Shown one piece after another: positions 15,720 through 23,509 of a stretch of DNA of 64,000 bases. This DNA comes from Candidatus Desulfovibrio intestinipullorum (GTDB lineage Bacteria > Desulfobacterota > Desulfovibrionia > Desulfovibrionales > Desulfovibrionaceae). Both the position numbers and the translations under genes were made by a program. A model generated the notes under the pieces. That model saw only the letters and a program-made list of their open reading frames with translations, did not search any database and had not been told where the DNA came from. The stretch is from the NCBI GenBank assembly GCA_019113165.1, contig DXHV01000083.1, forward strand, positions 45,586 through 109,585, given 5' to 3'. Position 1 is the first letter of the stretch. Every line of letters begins with the position of its first letter.

Positions 15720-16864
15720 GCATACGTCTGGCAAAGGACATAGGCACCATTCGCTCGGCGCTATTCGAGCGGATCGAGAACGTGCAGACAGAGTACGCCG
15801 CCAGGGGCTGGCTGCCCGCCAGACTCAATCTGAACAAGGGCATTGCCCGCGGCATGATTGAGCTGTTCGCCTGGGGCTTGTGGCAGCTCTACAACTTCCT
15901 GGACGTCATTCACAAGCAGGCCATTCCGCTTGAGTCCACAGGCGAGTGGCTGGATTTGCACGCGGCCCAGGTCAACGAGCAGCGCAAGGCGGCAACAAAG
16001 GCAAAGGGCCTTGTTCTCTTCCTGCGCGGCGATCAGACAGGAAACATTCGCATTCCCGCGGGCCGCATTGTTCGCACACTGCCTGACGGCAAGGGCGAGA
16101 TTTACCGCTATGTGACTGACGATTTGGCCGTTTTGCCAGACGGTGCCGACTCCGTTGCCGTGCCCGTGACGGCCGAGGAATACGGCCAGGACTCCAACGC
16201 GACAGTCGGGCAGATATGCGAGCTCGTTACCCCTGTGGAAGGAATCCGCGGCGTCACCAACGAAGCCGACTGGCTCACCGAGGAAGGAGCGGATGAAGAG
16301 AGCGATACCAGCCTGCAGGCGCGCTACGTGCTTGCCTGGAAGAAACAGGCCGGCGTGACCAGGGCAGCCTATGAGGCCGCGGCGCTTTCCGTTCCCGGCG
16401 TCATGGACGTCTATGTGGCGGACCAGCACCCCCGCGGCGAGGGCACAGTGGACGTCATTGTGCAGGGCAGCGCGGGTATTCCGACGCAAAGCCTTCTCGA
16501 CGAAGTCCGCGCCGCACTGGACGACAGTATCGTGATCAACCACGACCTGTTGGTCAAAGCGCCCGAGCAGGTGACAGTGCCCGTAAAGTGCACCCTGGAG
16601 CTTGTTTCCGGGGACAGCGATACGATCAAGGCCGAAGCCGAAAACTGGATCCGGGACATGTTCTCCCCGGGGGACGCCACGATTCCCCGCTTTTCCATAG
16701 GAAAGGACGTTGTCAGGGACCGCCTGGCTTCCGGCATGGTGAGCATTGCCGGCGTCAAGCGCATACGCTGGGAAAGCCCCGAACAGGACGTGGAGATACC
16801 CGTTGGGGGCCTTGCCGTGCTCGGGGATCTTTCCGTTTCAACTGTCTGGGTCGACGAGGAGTAG
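15716..16864 (+). CDS. Baseplate J-like protein (Mu gp47)
   Basis: 382 residues. The J family core is clear: SIRLAKDIGTIRSALF at the N-terminus, STGEWLDLHAAQVN, a beta insert GNIRIPAGRIVRTLPDG, the conserved GVTNEADWLTEEGADEES and RYVLAWKKQAGVTRAAYEAAA, then VPGVMDVYVADQHPRGEGTVDV. It builds the baseplate wedge with gp46 and gp48. ATG 15716 overlaps the gp46-like stop, which is preferred over longer in-frame starts inside that gene. Confidence 0.92.
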   Translation: MSIRLAKDIGTIRSALFERIENVQTEYAARGWLPARLNLNKGIARGMIELFAWGLWQLYNFLDVIHKQAIPLESTGEWLDLHAAQVNEQRKAATKAKGLVLFLRGDQTGNIRIPAGRIVRTLPDGKGEIYRYVTDDLAVLPDGADSVAVPVTAEEYGQDSNATVGQICELVTPVEGIRGVTNEADWLTEEGADEESDTSLQARYVLAWKKQAGVTRAAYEAAALSVPGVMDVYVADQHPRGEGTVDVIVQGSAGIPTQSLLDEVRAALDDSIVINHDLLVKAPEQVTVPVKCTLELVSGDSDTIKAEAENWIRDMFSPGDATIPRFSIGKDVVRDRLASGMVSIAGVKRIRWESPEQDVEIPVGGLAVLGDLSVSTVWVDEE

Positions 16865-16867
16865 GTC

Positions 16868-18238
16868 ATGAGCAGCCCCTTCTGGCGCTACTTCCATGAA
16901 AGGCTGAACTGGCCGGCCATTTTTCACCCAGGGCCTGTATCCGCCCTGGTCAAGGGGCTTGCCCTGTACCTGGATGATGTGCGGGAGGATATTCTCTGGC
17001 TGCGCCGCCAGTGGAATCCGGCCACGGCCGACGAGGAAATGATCGCACAGTATGGGGCCAGCCGCGGTATCCTGCGCACCCGCTTTGACACGGACGAAAG
17101 CTATCGCCTGCGCGTTGTCAACGCCTACGCCTGGCACAGGCTCGGCGGCAAGGTGAACGGCCTGATCCAAATCCTTGCGGAAAACGGTTTTCACGGGGCC
17201 GTCATTGTGCCCGTGACCGGGGCCCGTTGCCACGACGGCACACTGCTTCATGACGGCACGCAAACATACCGTTGCGGCTCTACCTGGGCCCAGTTTGACG
17301 TGATCCTGGTGGAAATTCCCGAAGCCGGGCTGAACGCCGAGATCATCGCCTGGTTCCGCTGGCTGATCAACGAATACAAGCCCGCCCGTTCCATTCTGCG
17401 TGCCCTGTCCTGGCGCACGAGCATGGAGGACGAAACTGATTTTTCGGACGAAGCTTGGATATCCGTGCAGCCGTCCTTCAGAGACATTCGTCCCTGGGGC
17501 TTCCCGCGCCATGATGGGACCATCCGCTACAACAATGGCACACGGCGTCGCCACGACGGCCGCCTGACCTATGGCGGCACAGTTCCGCACACAGGCTGGG
17601 AGGCCTCGGGCTATCGCCATGACGCCCGCCTGGACGTCCTTGAAACAGCCGTTTGCCCGATTCTGCTGGACACTGTGACCTATACGCCCAGGCACAATGG
17701 CGTCTTGCGCTACAGGGGCGAGGCCCGGCATGGGCCCATGTCGGCGCCCCAGGAAACCCTGGAAACGTACCTGAACAGCAGGCTGGATGAGCGCGTCGAA
17801 ACTACGGATGAGCTGGAGGAAACGGCCCTGGTTGCCGCGTTCCGCGATGAAATCGGGCTCTACCACGACGGCAGCATTACGCACGGGCAACAGTACATCA
17901 ATCTGTACAACGGCAAGATTTTCCATGACGGCTCCCGCAGGCGGGGGCCATACGGCGGCAACGCGAATTTCCGCCCCGTGCTGCACGACGGCTGGGCCAG
18001 ACGTGGCGAAGCCAGGCACAGTATCTGGGGCTGGAACGACGAGGCCGGAGACAAGGGACCGATCTTCACATACGGCGCCATGGCAGATTCCTGCGCCATG
18101 ACAGCGCAAAGCACAATGGAAGACAGCCTGGAGCTGTCGGATTCCATGGAAATTGAAATAGTTCGCTACACCTTGCACGACGGAGAGGCAAAACATGACG
18201 GGAAAACACGCTATGGGGGTGAGGAGGTGCGTCAATGA
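16868..18238 (+). CDS. Tail protein I / gp48-like with Gly-His-Asp repeat region
   Basis: 456 residues, longer than a normal gp48/P2 gpI (about 200). The first about 190 residues fit the family (FDTDESYRLRVVNAYAWHRLGG, seen in parts). The remainder is built of short degenerate repeats with H-D-G or Y-x-G cores (RHDGTIRYNNGTRR, YGGTVPHTG, RHNGVLRYRG, LYHDGSITHGQQYINLYNG), a likely beta-structured attachment segment for the fibre. It overlaps the next start by ATGA. The repeat extension is unusual and may be phage-group specific. Confidence 0.75.
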   Translation: MSSPFWRYFHERLNWPAIFHPGPVSALVKGLALYLDDVREDILWLRRQWNPATADEEMIAQYGASRGILRTRFDTDESYRLRVVNAYAWHRLGGKVNGLIQILAENGFHGAVIVPVTGARCHDGTLLHDGTQTYRCGSTWAQFDVILVEIPEAGLNAEIIAWFRWLINEYKPARSILRALSWRTSMEDETDFSDEAWISVQPSFRDIRPWGFPRHDGTIRYNNGTRRRHDGRLTYGGTVPHTGWEASGYRHDARLDVLETAVCPILLDTVTYTPRHNGVLRYRGEARHGPMSAPQETLETYLNSRLDERVETTDELEETALVAAFRDEIGLYHDGSITHGQQYINLYNGKIFHDGSRRRGPYGGNANFRPVLHDGWARRGEARHSIWGWNDEAGDKGPIFTYGAMADSCAMTAQSTMEDSLELSDSMEIEIVRYTLHDGEAKHDGKTRYGGEEVRQ

Positions 18239-18672
18239 AATTGAAAGACGAAGTACTCCTGCATGGGGACTTTGATATCCGCATTCTGAAAGCAGGCAGG
18301 GAAATAGAGCACTACAAGGATCACAACATGATCATGGCCACTGCCAGGGACGCGCTGGCACGTCTTGTCGGCGGCGACGGCACAGGCAAGACAGTGACGC
18401 AAATCGGCGTTGGCACCAACGGGGACGGCCCCTCGCCAGATGATACCGGCCTGACAAGCCCATACAAAAAGAACATCTCGGGCCGCACATACCCGGCTAC
18501 CGGGGAGGTCTGTTTTTCCTGGGTGATAGGCGTGGGCGAGGCAAACGGCAAGACAATCCGCGAGTTTGGCCTGTTGTGTGGCGACGGCACCCTGTTTGCT
18601 CGCAGGACCAGGGGAGCCATCGAAAAGGCCGATGACATCGAAATCCGCGGCACGTGGACGATCAAATTTTAA
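18235..18672 (+). CDS. Tail-tip / fibre-associated protein of unknown function
   Basis: 145 residues between the gp48-like gene and a fibre-like gene. It is beta-rich with AGREIEHYKDHNMIM, VTQIGVGTNGDGPSPDDTGL and GKTIREFGLLCGDGTLFARR, a pattern common in small tail-tip proteins of Mu-like phages. It probably caps or links the fibre. Coupled to the upstream gene by overlap and followed by AGGGGAAG for the next gene. Confidence 0.6.
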   Translation: MKLKDEVLLHGDFDIRILKAGREIEHYKDHNMIMATARDALARLVGGDGTGKTVTQIGVGTNGDGPSPDDTGLTSPYKKNISGRTYPATGEVCFSWVIGVGEANGKTIREFGLLCGDGTLFARRTRGAIEKADDIEIRGTWTIKF

Positions 18673-18681
18673 GGGGAAGAT

Positions 18682-19560
18682 ATGGCAAACATCAGTGTGA
18701 CACCCAAATGGGTAGACGTCTATCTCATCGAAGAGCAGGATCCCGTCCAGGGCGGCAACGACGGCGTCGACAATGTGCCGCACAAGCAAATAGTCCAGTG
18801 CCTGCTCTACCTGAAGCAGGTTGTGGACGGCATGCAGGGGACTGTGGACAGCTACTCGCCAGATATGCAGGAGGCCATGTTCGCCGCTCTGAAGGGCGCC
18901 CTGGATTTGGCTGCCCTGGCGCACAAGGAACACGATCAGACCAGGTTGACCCGATTCCAGGAAATCACGGCGACTATCAAGAACCGCGGGATCAAGAGTG
19001 GCGTGACGCTCACCAAAAGCAGCACGGCCACGCGCAACATTAGCTGCAGCGATGGCGTGGTGTTCATGAATGGGCGCAGCTATCCCGTTGCCAACCAGGA
19101 AAACACAGCCGCGGTTGCCAGCAACACGGGCACGTCCTCGGGCATTGTCATTTTGTACATGTTCCTGACGTCTGCCGGCGTCATTGACGTGGCCGCAACC
19201 ACCCTGAACGGCCCCATGCCGGACGGCGCCATAGAACTCGCTCGTATCACTGTCCCGGGCGGCAACACGGAAGAGACGGATCCCTATCTCGAGAACGTGG
19301 TGATTACCGAAAGCGCCCGCAGAGAGCCTGGCTGGCCCTCCATTCAGAAGGCGCCCGCACAGGTTTCCGTGGCATTGAATCGCACGCTGCCTGATACCGA
19401 ATACCAGGTCACTACCGAAGTAATAAGCAGCAAGGGCGGGGAATACCAGCCGGGCAACCTGACAGCAAAGGACAAGCTGAAGAACGGGTTCAAGCTGATG
19501 ATGAGCGGTACCGCAGACGATGTGAAGGTGCGCCTGCTCGTGCAGCACCCGTCCATGTGA
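18682..19560 (+). CDS. Probable tail fibre / adaptor protein
   Basis: 292 residues. The N-terminus (MANISVTPKWVDVYLIEEQDP) is followed by helical QIVQCLLYLKQVVDGMQG and a beta-rich body with SNTGTSSGIVILYMFLTSAG, typical of proteins that attach receptor-binding subunits. It lies two genes upstream of the DGR target and may form the fibre on which the variable protein is displayed. No enzyme motif is seen; role inferred from context. Confidence 0.55.
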   Translation: MANISVTPKWVDVYLIEEQDPVQGGNDGVDNVPHKQIVQCLLYLKQVVDGMQGTVDSYSPDMQEAMFAALKGALDLAALAHKEHDQTRLTRFQEITATIKNRGIKSGVTLTKSSTATRNISCSDGVVFMNGRSYPVANQENTAAVASNTGTSSGIVILYMFLTSAGVIDVAATTLNGPMPDGAIELARITVPGGNTEETDPYLENVVITESARREPGWPSIQKAPAQVSVALNRTLPDTEYQVTTEVISSKGGEYQPGNLTAKDKLKNGFKLMMSGTADDVKVRLLVQHPSM

Positions 19561-19570
19561 GGAGGCAAGT

Positions 19571-19978
19571 ATGCAGATTGAAAAAAAGGGAACGGGCCCC
19601 TGGCCCACTGTGTCGGTTGACGGCACGACTGTGTCCATTACGGCCTGCGGAGAAACCCGCGCCTACGATTGCAACGCGCTGCAGGGCGACGCCCAGGTGG
19701 TGCTCGACATAGTACGCACAGCAGACGGCGCTCTGGCCGAGGGCGTGGCAAACGGCGTTGAGTACGTGGCAAGCCTGATCATCCCGGCTTCCAGGTACGA
19801 AAATGTTCCGCTGCCCATGACGCTGGAGGAGCCCGTACTGCCCGAAGGCGTGGATCCTGCCTCGATTTCTCCGGCTCCCACAACCGAGACAGTACGCAAA
19901 GAGCTGGCGGCAACCGACATGGAAGCAATCCGGCTGATACTTTGGACCATCACTGAGAATTCCACCCAGGAGGGGTAA
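19571..19978 (+). CDS. Small phage protein upstream of the DGR target
   Basis: 135 residues, acidic, with DGTTVSITACGETRAYDC near the N-terminus and a Pro-rich middle (EEPVLPEGVDPASISPAP). It has GGAGG upstream and ends one base before the ATG of the variable target gene, so the two are coupled. It could be a chaperone or linker for the target protein. Not recognised. Confidence 0.55.
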   Translation: MQIEKKGTGPWPTVSVDGTTVSITACGETRAYDCNALQGDAQVVLDIVRTADGALAEGVANGVEYVASLIIPASRYENVPLPMTLEEPVLPEGVDPASISPAPTTETVRKELAATDMEAIRLILWTITENSTQEG

Positions 19979-19979
19979 T

Positions 19980-21077
19980 ATGGCAACCATCATCACAAAA
20001 GACTCTTTGCGCTCCAGTGTGGAAGCGGCAACCGGGGGCCTGTGCACGGTCCTGTACGATGATGCAGGGCACCCGAGCTACATGCGTGTCATACCCAAAA
20101 TGCGCATTGAGGACCTCTATCCGGATCTTGGGCTGACCGGCACGCATCCCGCCTTCATCGTGGACGGCGTGGAAAAGAGCGAGCTTTTCATTGGCATGTT
20201 CCAGGCGTCCGTTGTTGACAGCTATGCCGTCAGCCTTCCGGGCATGGATCCAACGGTCAACATCAATTTTGACACATCCCTGAACTATTGCCGCAACAAG
20301 GGCGAAGGCTGGCATTTGATGACCAACGCGGAATGGGCCCTTTTGGGCGCCCTTGGAATCAAGACCGGATTTCAGCCGCGCGGCAACACCTACTGGGGCC
20401 AGCACCACGAGCAGAAGCACGAGGTTGGTACCCTGGCCCCTGGGGCAAGCGAGCTTGGTGTGGATGACGATAGTTTGCACGGCCGCACGCTGACCGGTTC
20501 CGGCCCTGTGAGCTGGCGCCACGACAATACCCCTGCAGGCATTGCCGACCTGGTAGGCAATGTGTGGGAGTGGTGCGCTGGCCTGCGTTTGAATGCGGGC
20601 GAACTCCAGATCATTGCGGACAACAATGCGGCTGCCCATGATTGCGACATGAGCGCTGGCTCCTCGGCCTGGAGAGCGATTCTTGAGAACGGAACGCTGA
20701 CAACTCCGGGCACTGCTGATACCCTCAAGCTGGACGCGGCCGGTGAAAATGGGCTTGGGGCTCCCAAGCTCAATACCGAGATCACGAGCCAGTATCCCTC
20801 TACGGACAACAGTTCTTCCTCTTCGACCTCTTTCAAGAGTTTCACCGCAGTGGAGGGGGTAACCCCGCCACCGCTGCTCAAACTGCTGTCCCTGTATCCT
20901 ATTGATACGACCAACCCCGTGGGTAGTATCTGGATGCGCAACGCGGGAGAGCGGCTGGCTTTTCGCGGTGGCCCTTACTACAATGGGGCCGGTGCCGGCC
21001 TGTTTGCCCTCGGTCTGAATGGTACACGGACACACCGGTATCGTTCTCGGGGTTTCCGTCCCGCTTTTATCCTGTAA
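19980..21077 (+). CDS. DGR target protein, FGE-sulfatase/C-type-lectin fold with variable C-terminus
   Basis: 365 residues, probably the phage receptor-binding tip. The formylglycine-generating-enzyme fold is indicated by YCRNKGEGWHLMTNAEWALL (short blocks), the invariant GNVWEW near residue 200 and the C-terminal GFRPAF. No catalytic cysteine pair is evident, so it is a binding rather than enzymatic member. A Ser-rich stretch (TDNSSSSSTSF) precedes the last module. Codons 324-362 form the variable repeat; relative to the template, residues 345, 348, 352, 354 and 356 read Gly, Gly, His, Tyr and Ser instead of Asn, Glu, Asn, Asn and Asn. AGGAGGGG precedes the ATG. A branched hairpin follows the stop. 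Confidence 0.9.
   Translation: MATIITKDSLRSSVEAATGGLCTVLYDDAGHPSYMRVIPKMRIEDLYPDLGLTGTHPAFIVDGVEKSELFIGMFQASVVDSYAVSLPGMDPTVNINFDTSLNYCRNKGEGWHLMTNAEWALLGALGIKTGFQPRGNTYWGQHHEQKHEVGTLAPGASELGVDDDSLHGRTLTGSGPVSWRHDNTPAGIADLVGNVWEWCAGLRLNAGELQIIADNNAAAHDCDMSAGSSAWRAILENGTLTTPGTADTLKLDAAGENGLGAPKLNTEITSQYPSTDNSSSSSTSFKSFTAVEGVTPPPLLKLLSLYPIDTTNPVGSIWMRNAGERLAFRGGPYYNGAGAGLFALGLNGTRTHRYRSRGFRPAFIL
20951..21065 (+). repeat. DGR variable repeat (VR), 115 bp
   Basis: It aligns without gaps to the template at 23395-23509. Nine substitutions: template positions 62, 63, 72, 73, 83, 89, 95 and 96 are adenine, and position 94 is a G. The template has 20 adenines, so 8 of 20 adenines but only 1 of 95 other bases changed. 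The last 17 bases, GGGGTTTCCGTCCCGCT, are shared by VR, TR and most cassettes and are the likely IMH-type end. Confidence 0.92.
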
Positions 21078-21120
21078 TCCTGAACCCTGAAAAACTGAAA
21101 CCCTGAAATCTGGAAAAACC

Positions 21121-21176
21121 TGCGGCACAAGGATAGAATCATCCTGACCGGCGCAAGCCGGTCGCCGCATTTTTTT
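21121..21176 (+). terminator. Branched hairpin with T run after the DGR target gene
   Basis: An outer stem, TGCGGC (21121-21126) with GCCGCA (21164-21169), encloses AGGAT/ATCCT (21130-21134, 21141-21145) and GACCGGC/GCCGGTC with a GCAA loop (21146-21163), and is followed by a T run. It looks like an intrinsic terminator. Known DGRs also use a GC-rich hairpin with a 4-base loop beyond VR for retrohoming, so it may have a double role, though it lies about 80 bp from VR rather than a few. Confidence 0.65.
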
Positions 21177-21191
21177 GTTTCGGGGGAAGCC

Positions 21192-21548
21192 ATGGAAGGG
21201 GAACGCGGGCTGATTTTGCAGCAAAAATGGGAAGACTTGAGCGAGTACATCTTTACGGCCGTCCTGCGCGGCATGCCCAAGAGCGAGCGTTTCACGCTCG
21301 GCGCCGATATCCGCGCCCTTATCTGGCAGGTCGAAGAGGCGTTGATCCAGCTGTCTCTGCGCCAGGGCAATCGCTGGGCCCTTTTGAACCAGGTGGATAT
21401 CAAGGCAAAAATCTTGCTGACCATGATACGCCTTGGCATCCGTATTCGGGCAATCCCGGACAAAAGGTACGAAACCATTTCCACTCGCCTTGTGGAAATC
21501 GGCAAAATTGTCGGTGGCCTCAAGAAGGCCGGTGACGGCCGCCGCTGA
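21192..21548 (+). CDS. avd: DGR accessory variability determinant (Avd)
   Basis: 118 residues, basic and fully helical, matching the four-helix Avd family by length, position and pattern: KWEDLSEYIFTAVLRGMPKSERFTLGADIR (seen as helix 1-2 blocks), LIWQVEEALIQLSL, VDIKAKILLTMIRLGIRIRAI and a last helix RLVEIGKIVGGLKKA. Avd forms a pentamer that binds the reverse transcriptase and template RNA and is needed for mutagenic retrohoming. GGGGGAAG lies before the ATG. It stands between target and array, and the first cassette begins 26 bp after its stop. Confidence 0.9.
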   Translation: MEGERGLILQQKWEDLSEYIFTAVLRGMPKSERFTLGADIRALIWQVEEALIQLSLRQGNRWALLNQVDIKAKILLTMIRLGIRIRAIPDKRYETISTRLVEIGKIVGGLKKAGDGRR

Positions 21549-21573
21549 CATGGGGGAACGAATCAATAGCGAA

Positions 21574-21688
21574 GCGGCTGGCTTTGCGCGGAGGCGGCTA
21601 CAATAATACGTCCTCTGCCGGCCTGTTTGCCCTCAATCTGAATAATGCGCGCACGAATCGCAATCGGAATGTGGGTTTCCGTCCCGCT
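21574..21688 (+). repeat. DGR cassette C1 (template-like, Asn-codon-rich)
   Basis: 115 bp, first unit of the array. Read in the VR frame it gives RLALRGGGYNNTSSAGLFAL then NLNNARTNRNRN, with eight AAT codons exactly where DGR templates carry mutable adenines. It is therefore more template-like than C2-C6 and may be a second or older TR. It differs from TR at many non-adenine positions. Confidence 0.8.
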
Positions 21689-21879
21689 CTTATCCCATAC
21701 GTCAGAGGCTCTGTGGCTACGGCTGCCGGGACGGTACGGGGATAAAAGGGATTCGTTTCCGCCCCGAGGCAAAACGGGGGAATCGCAGCAGCCCCGCGTC
21801 GCAAGTAGACAACGAAAGCGGCGTGGGGCACTTTTTGTGCGTTGGCCTGGCGCCAACCAGGGAACGGCCCACAGACGAA

Positions 21880-21994
21880 GCGGCTGGCTTGTCGCGGCGG
21901 CAGATATATCTCTGGTGCCAATGCCGGCTTTTTTGCCCTTCTTGTACGGACTACACGTGTCATGTACGCGCCGTCATTGGGTTTCCGTCCCGCT
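21880..21994 (+). repeat. DGR cassette C2 (VR-like)
   Basis: 115 bp, 306 bp after C1. Frame-preserving reading RLACRGGRYISGANAGFFAL then LVRTTRVMYAPSLGFRPA; most asparagines of C1/TR are replaced, as in a diversified VR. The conserved start GCGGCTGGCT and end GGTTTCCGTCCCGCT are intact. Confidence 0.8.
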
Positions 21995-22185
21995 TTAGCT
22001 CCAGACGTCGGAAGCTTCATGGCCATGGCCGTGAAGTCGGAACAGGGGCAAAAGGGGGCCGTTTCCGCCCCGAGGCAAAACGGGGGAATCTCAGCAGCCC
22101 CACGCCACAAGTAGACAACGAAAGTGGTGTGGGGCAATTTCCCATGCGTTGGTGCTCTGCCAACCGGGGACGGCCCAAAGACGGA

Positions 22186-22300
22186 GCGGCTGGCTTATCG
22201 CGGTGGTAGATACTCCATCGGCGCAGGCAACGGCCTTTTTGCTCTTGCCCTGGACATGGTGCGGACCTACCGCCACCGAGGGAGGGGTTTCCGTCCCGCT
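22186..22300 (+). repeat. DGR cassette C3 (VR-like)
   Basis: 115 bp, 306 bp after C2. Reads RLAYRGGRYSIGAGNGLFAL then ALDMVRTYRHRGRGFRPAF in the VR frame without stops. Followed by its own spacer copy with both hairpins. Confidence 0.8.
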
Positions 22301-22487
22301 TTCGCCTCAGACGCCGGAAGCCTTATGGTTACGGCCATGAGGACGGAATGGGGCAAAAGGGGGCTGTTTCCGCCCCAAGCAACGGGGAAATACCAGCGGC
22401 CCCACGCCATGAGTAGACAACGAAAGCGGCGTGGGGCACTTTTTGTGCGTTGGCCCAGCGCCAACCAGGGAACGGCCCATAGATGGA

Positions 22488-22599
22488 GCGGCTGGCTTGT
22501 CGCGGTGGCTATTACAATACCGTGGGATCCGGCCTGTTTGCTCTCATTCTGAACGACTTACAGACCTATCGACACCGGAATCGGGGTTTCCGTCCCGCT
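22488..22599 (+). repeat. DGR cassette C4 (VR-like, one codon shorter)
   Basis: 112 bp, 302 bp after C3. Reads RLACRGGYYNTVGSGLFAL then ILNDLQTYRHRNRGFRPAF; a single in-frame codon is missing in the first variable patch, so the frame is kept. Confidence 0.8.
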
Positions 22600-22787
22600 T
22601 TCGCCCCAGACGTCGGAAGCCTCAAGGTTATGGCCGTGAGGACGGAACGGGGCAAAAGGGGGCTGTTTCCGCCCCAGGCAACGGGGAAATACCAAGTGGC
22701 CCCACGCGGCCGGTAGACAACGAAAGCGGCGTGGGGCACTTTTCATGTGTTGGCATCAGCGCCAACCGGGGACGGCCCAAAGATGGA

Positions 22788-22902
22788 GCGGCTGGCTTTT
22801 CGCGGCGGGGACTACCGTAATACTACCGCTGACGGCCTGTTTGCCCTCAGTCTGCATTTTCCCCGAGCCACGTTATATCGGTATCGGGGTTTCCGTCCCG
22901 CT
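22788..22902 (+). repeat. DGR cassette C5 (VR-like)
   Basis: 115 bp, 300 bp after C4. Reads RLAFRGGDYRNTTADGLFAL then SLHFPRATLYRYRGFRPAL. Variation is again limited to the two patches that differ among cassettes (about positions 19-45 and 62-97). Confidence 0.8.
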
Positions 22903-23088
22903 TTAGCCCTATGCTTCAGAAGCCTTGTGGTTACGGCCATGAGGACGAAACGGGGCAAAAGGGGGCCGTTTCCGCCCCAAGCAACGGGGAAATATCAGTG
23001 GCCCCACGCCATAAGTAGACAACGAAAGCGGCGTGGGGCACTTTTTGTGCGTTGGCCCAGCGTCAACCGGGGACGGCCCAAAGTAGGA

Positions 23089-23203
23089 GCGGCTGGCTTT
23101 TCGCGGTGGAGACTACCTTGCGGGCAGCCGCAGCGGTTTGTGTGCTCTCTATTTGAATGACACTCGGACGCGCATTGCTGGCACTCGGGGTTTCCGTCCC
23201 GCT
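23089..23203 (+). repeat. DGR cassette C6 (VR-like)
   Basis: 115 bp, 301 bp after C5 and 306 bp before TR. Reads RLAFRGGDYLAGSRSGLCAL then YLNDTRTRIAGTRGFRPAF in the VR frame. Flanks are the closest to those of the TR unit. Confidence 0.8.
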
Positions 23204-23394
23204 TTCGCCCCATGCGTCAGAAGCTTCACGGTCATGGCCGTGAGGACGGAACGGGGCAAAAGGGGGCCGTTTCCGCCCCGAGGCAAAACGGGGAAATCAC
23301 AGTGGCCCCACGCGGCCGGTAGACAACGAAAGCGGCGTGGGGCAAATTCTAAGCGTTGGCTTCATGCCAACTGGGAACAGCCTAACGAAATGGA

Positions 23395-23509
23395 GCGGCT
23401 GGCTTTTCGCGGTGGCCCTTACTACAATGGGGCCGGTGCCGGCCTGTTTGCCCTCAATCTGAATGAAACACGGACAAACCGGAATCGGAATCGGGGTTTC
23501 CGTCCCGCT
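23395..23509 (+). repeat. DGR template repeat (TR)
   Basis: 115 bp directly before the reverse transcriptase gene, the usual place of a template. Identical to VR for the first 61 bases; all differences lie in the second variable patch and eight of nine are at template adenines. It encodes NLNETRTNRNRN, rich in AAT/AAC codons, the typical source of varied codons. The start GCGGCTGGCT is common to all seven cassettes. Confidence 0.92.

Larger units (their letters stand above)
21689..23394 (+). other. Duplicated spacers of the cassette array with two conserved hairpins each
   Basis: The six sequences of about 185-191 bp between cassettes are copies of one another and of the TR-RT spacer. Each has (a) a 10-12 bp stem of the form GCCCCACGCC/GGCGTGGGGC around AAGTAGACAACGAAA and (b) a GTTGGC/GCCAAC hairpin about 22 bp before the next cassette. 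In stem (a), an inner pair is G-C after C1 but A-T after C2, and the outer pair is G-C in the array but T-A in the TR unit. No protein-coding role is seen. Confidence 0.75.

Noticed and set aside
21574..23509. CRISPR-like or integron-like interpretation of the 300-bp periodic array
   Set aside because: Repeat length (115 bp) and spacing do not fit CRISPR. There are no cas genes, integrase or attC-type sites, and the neighbouring RT/Avd and VR give a direct DGR explanation.
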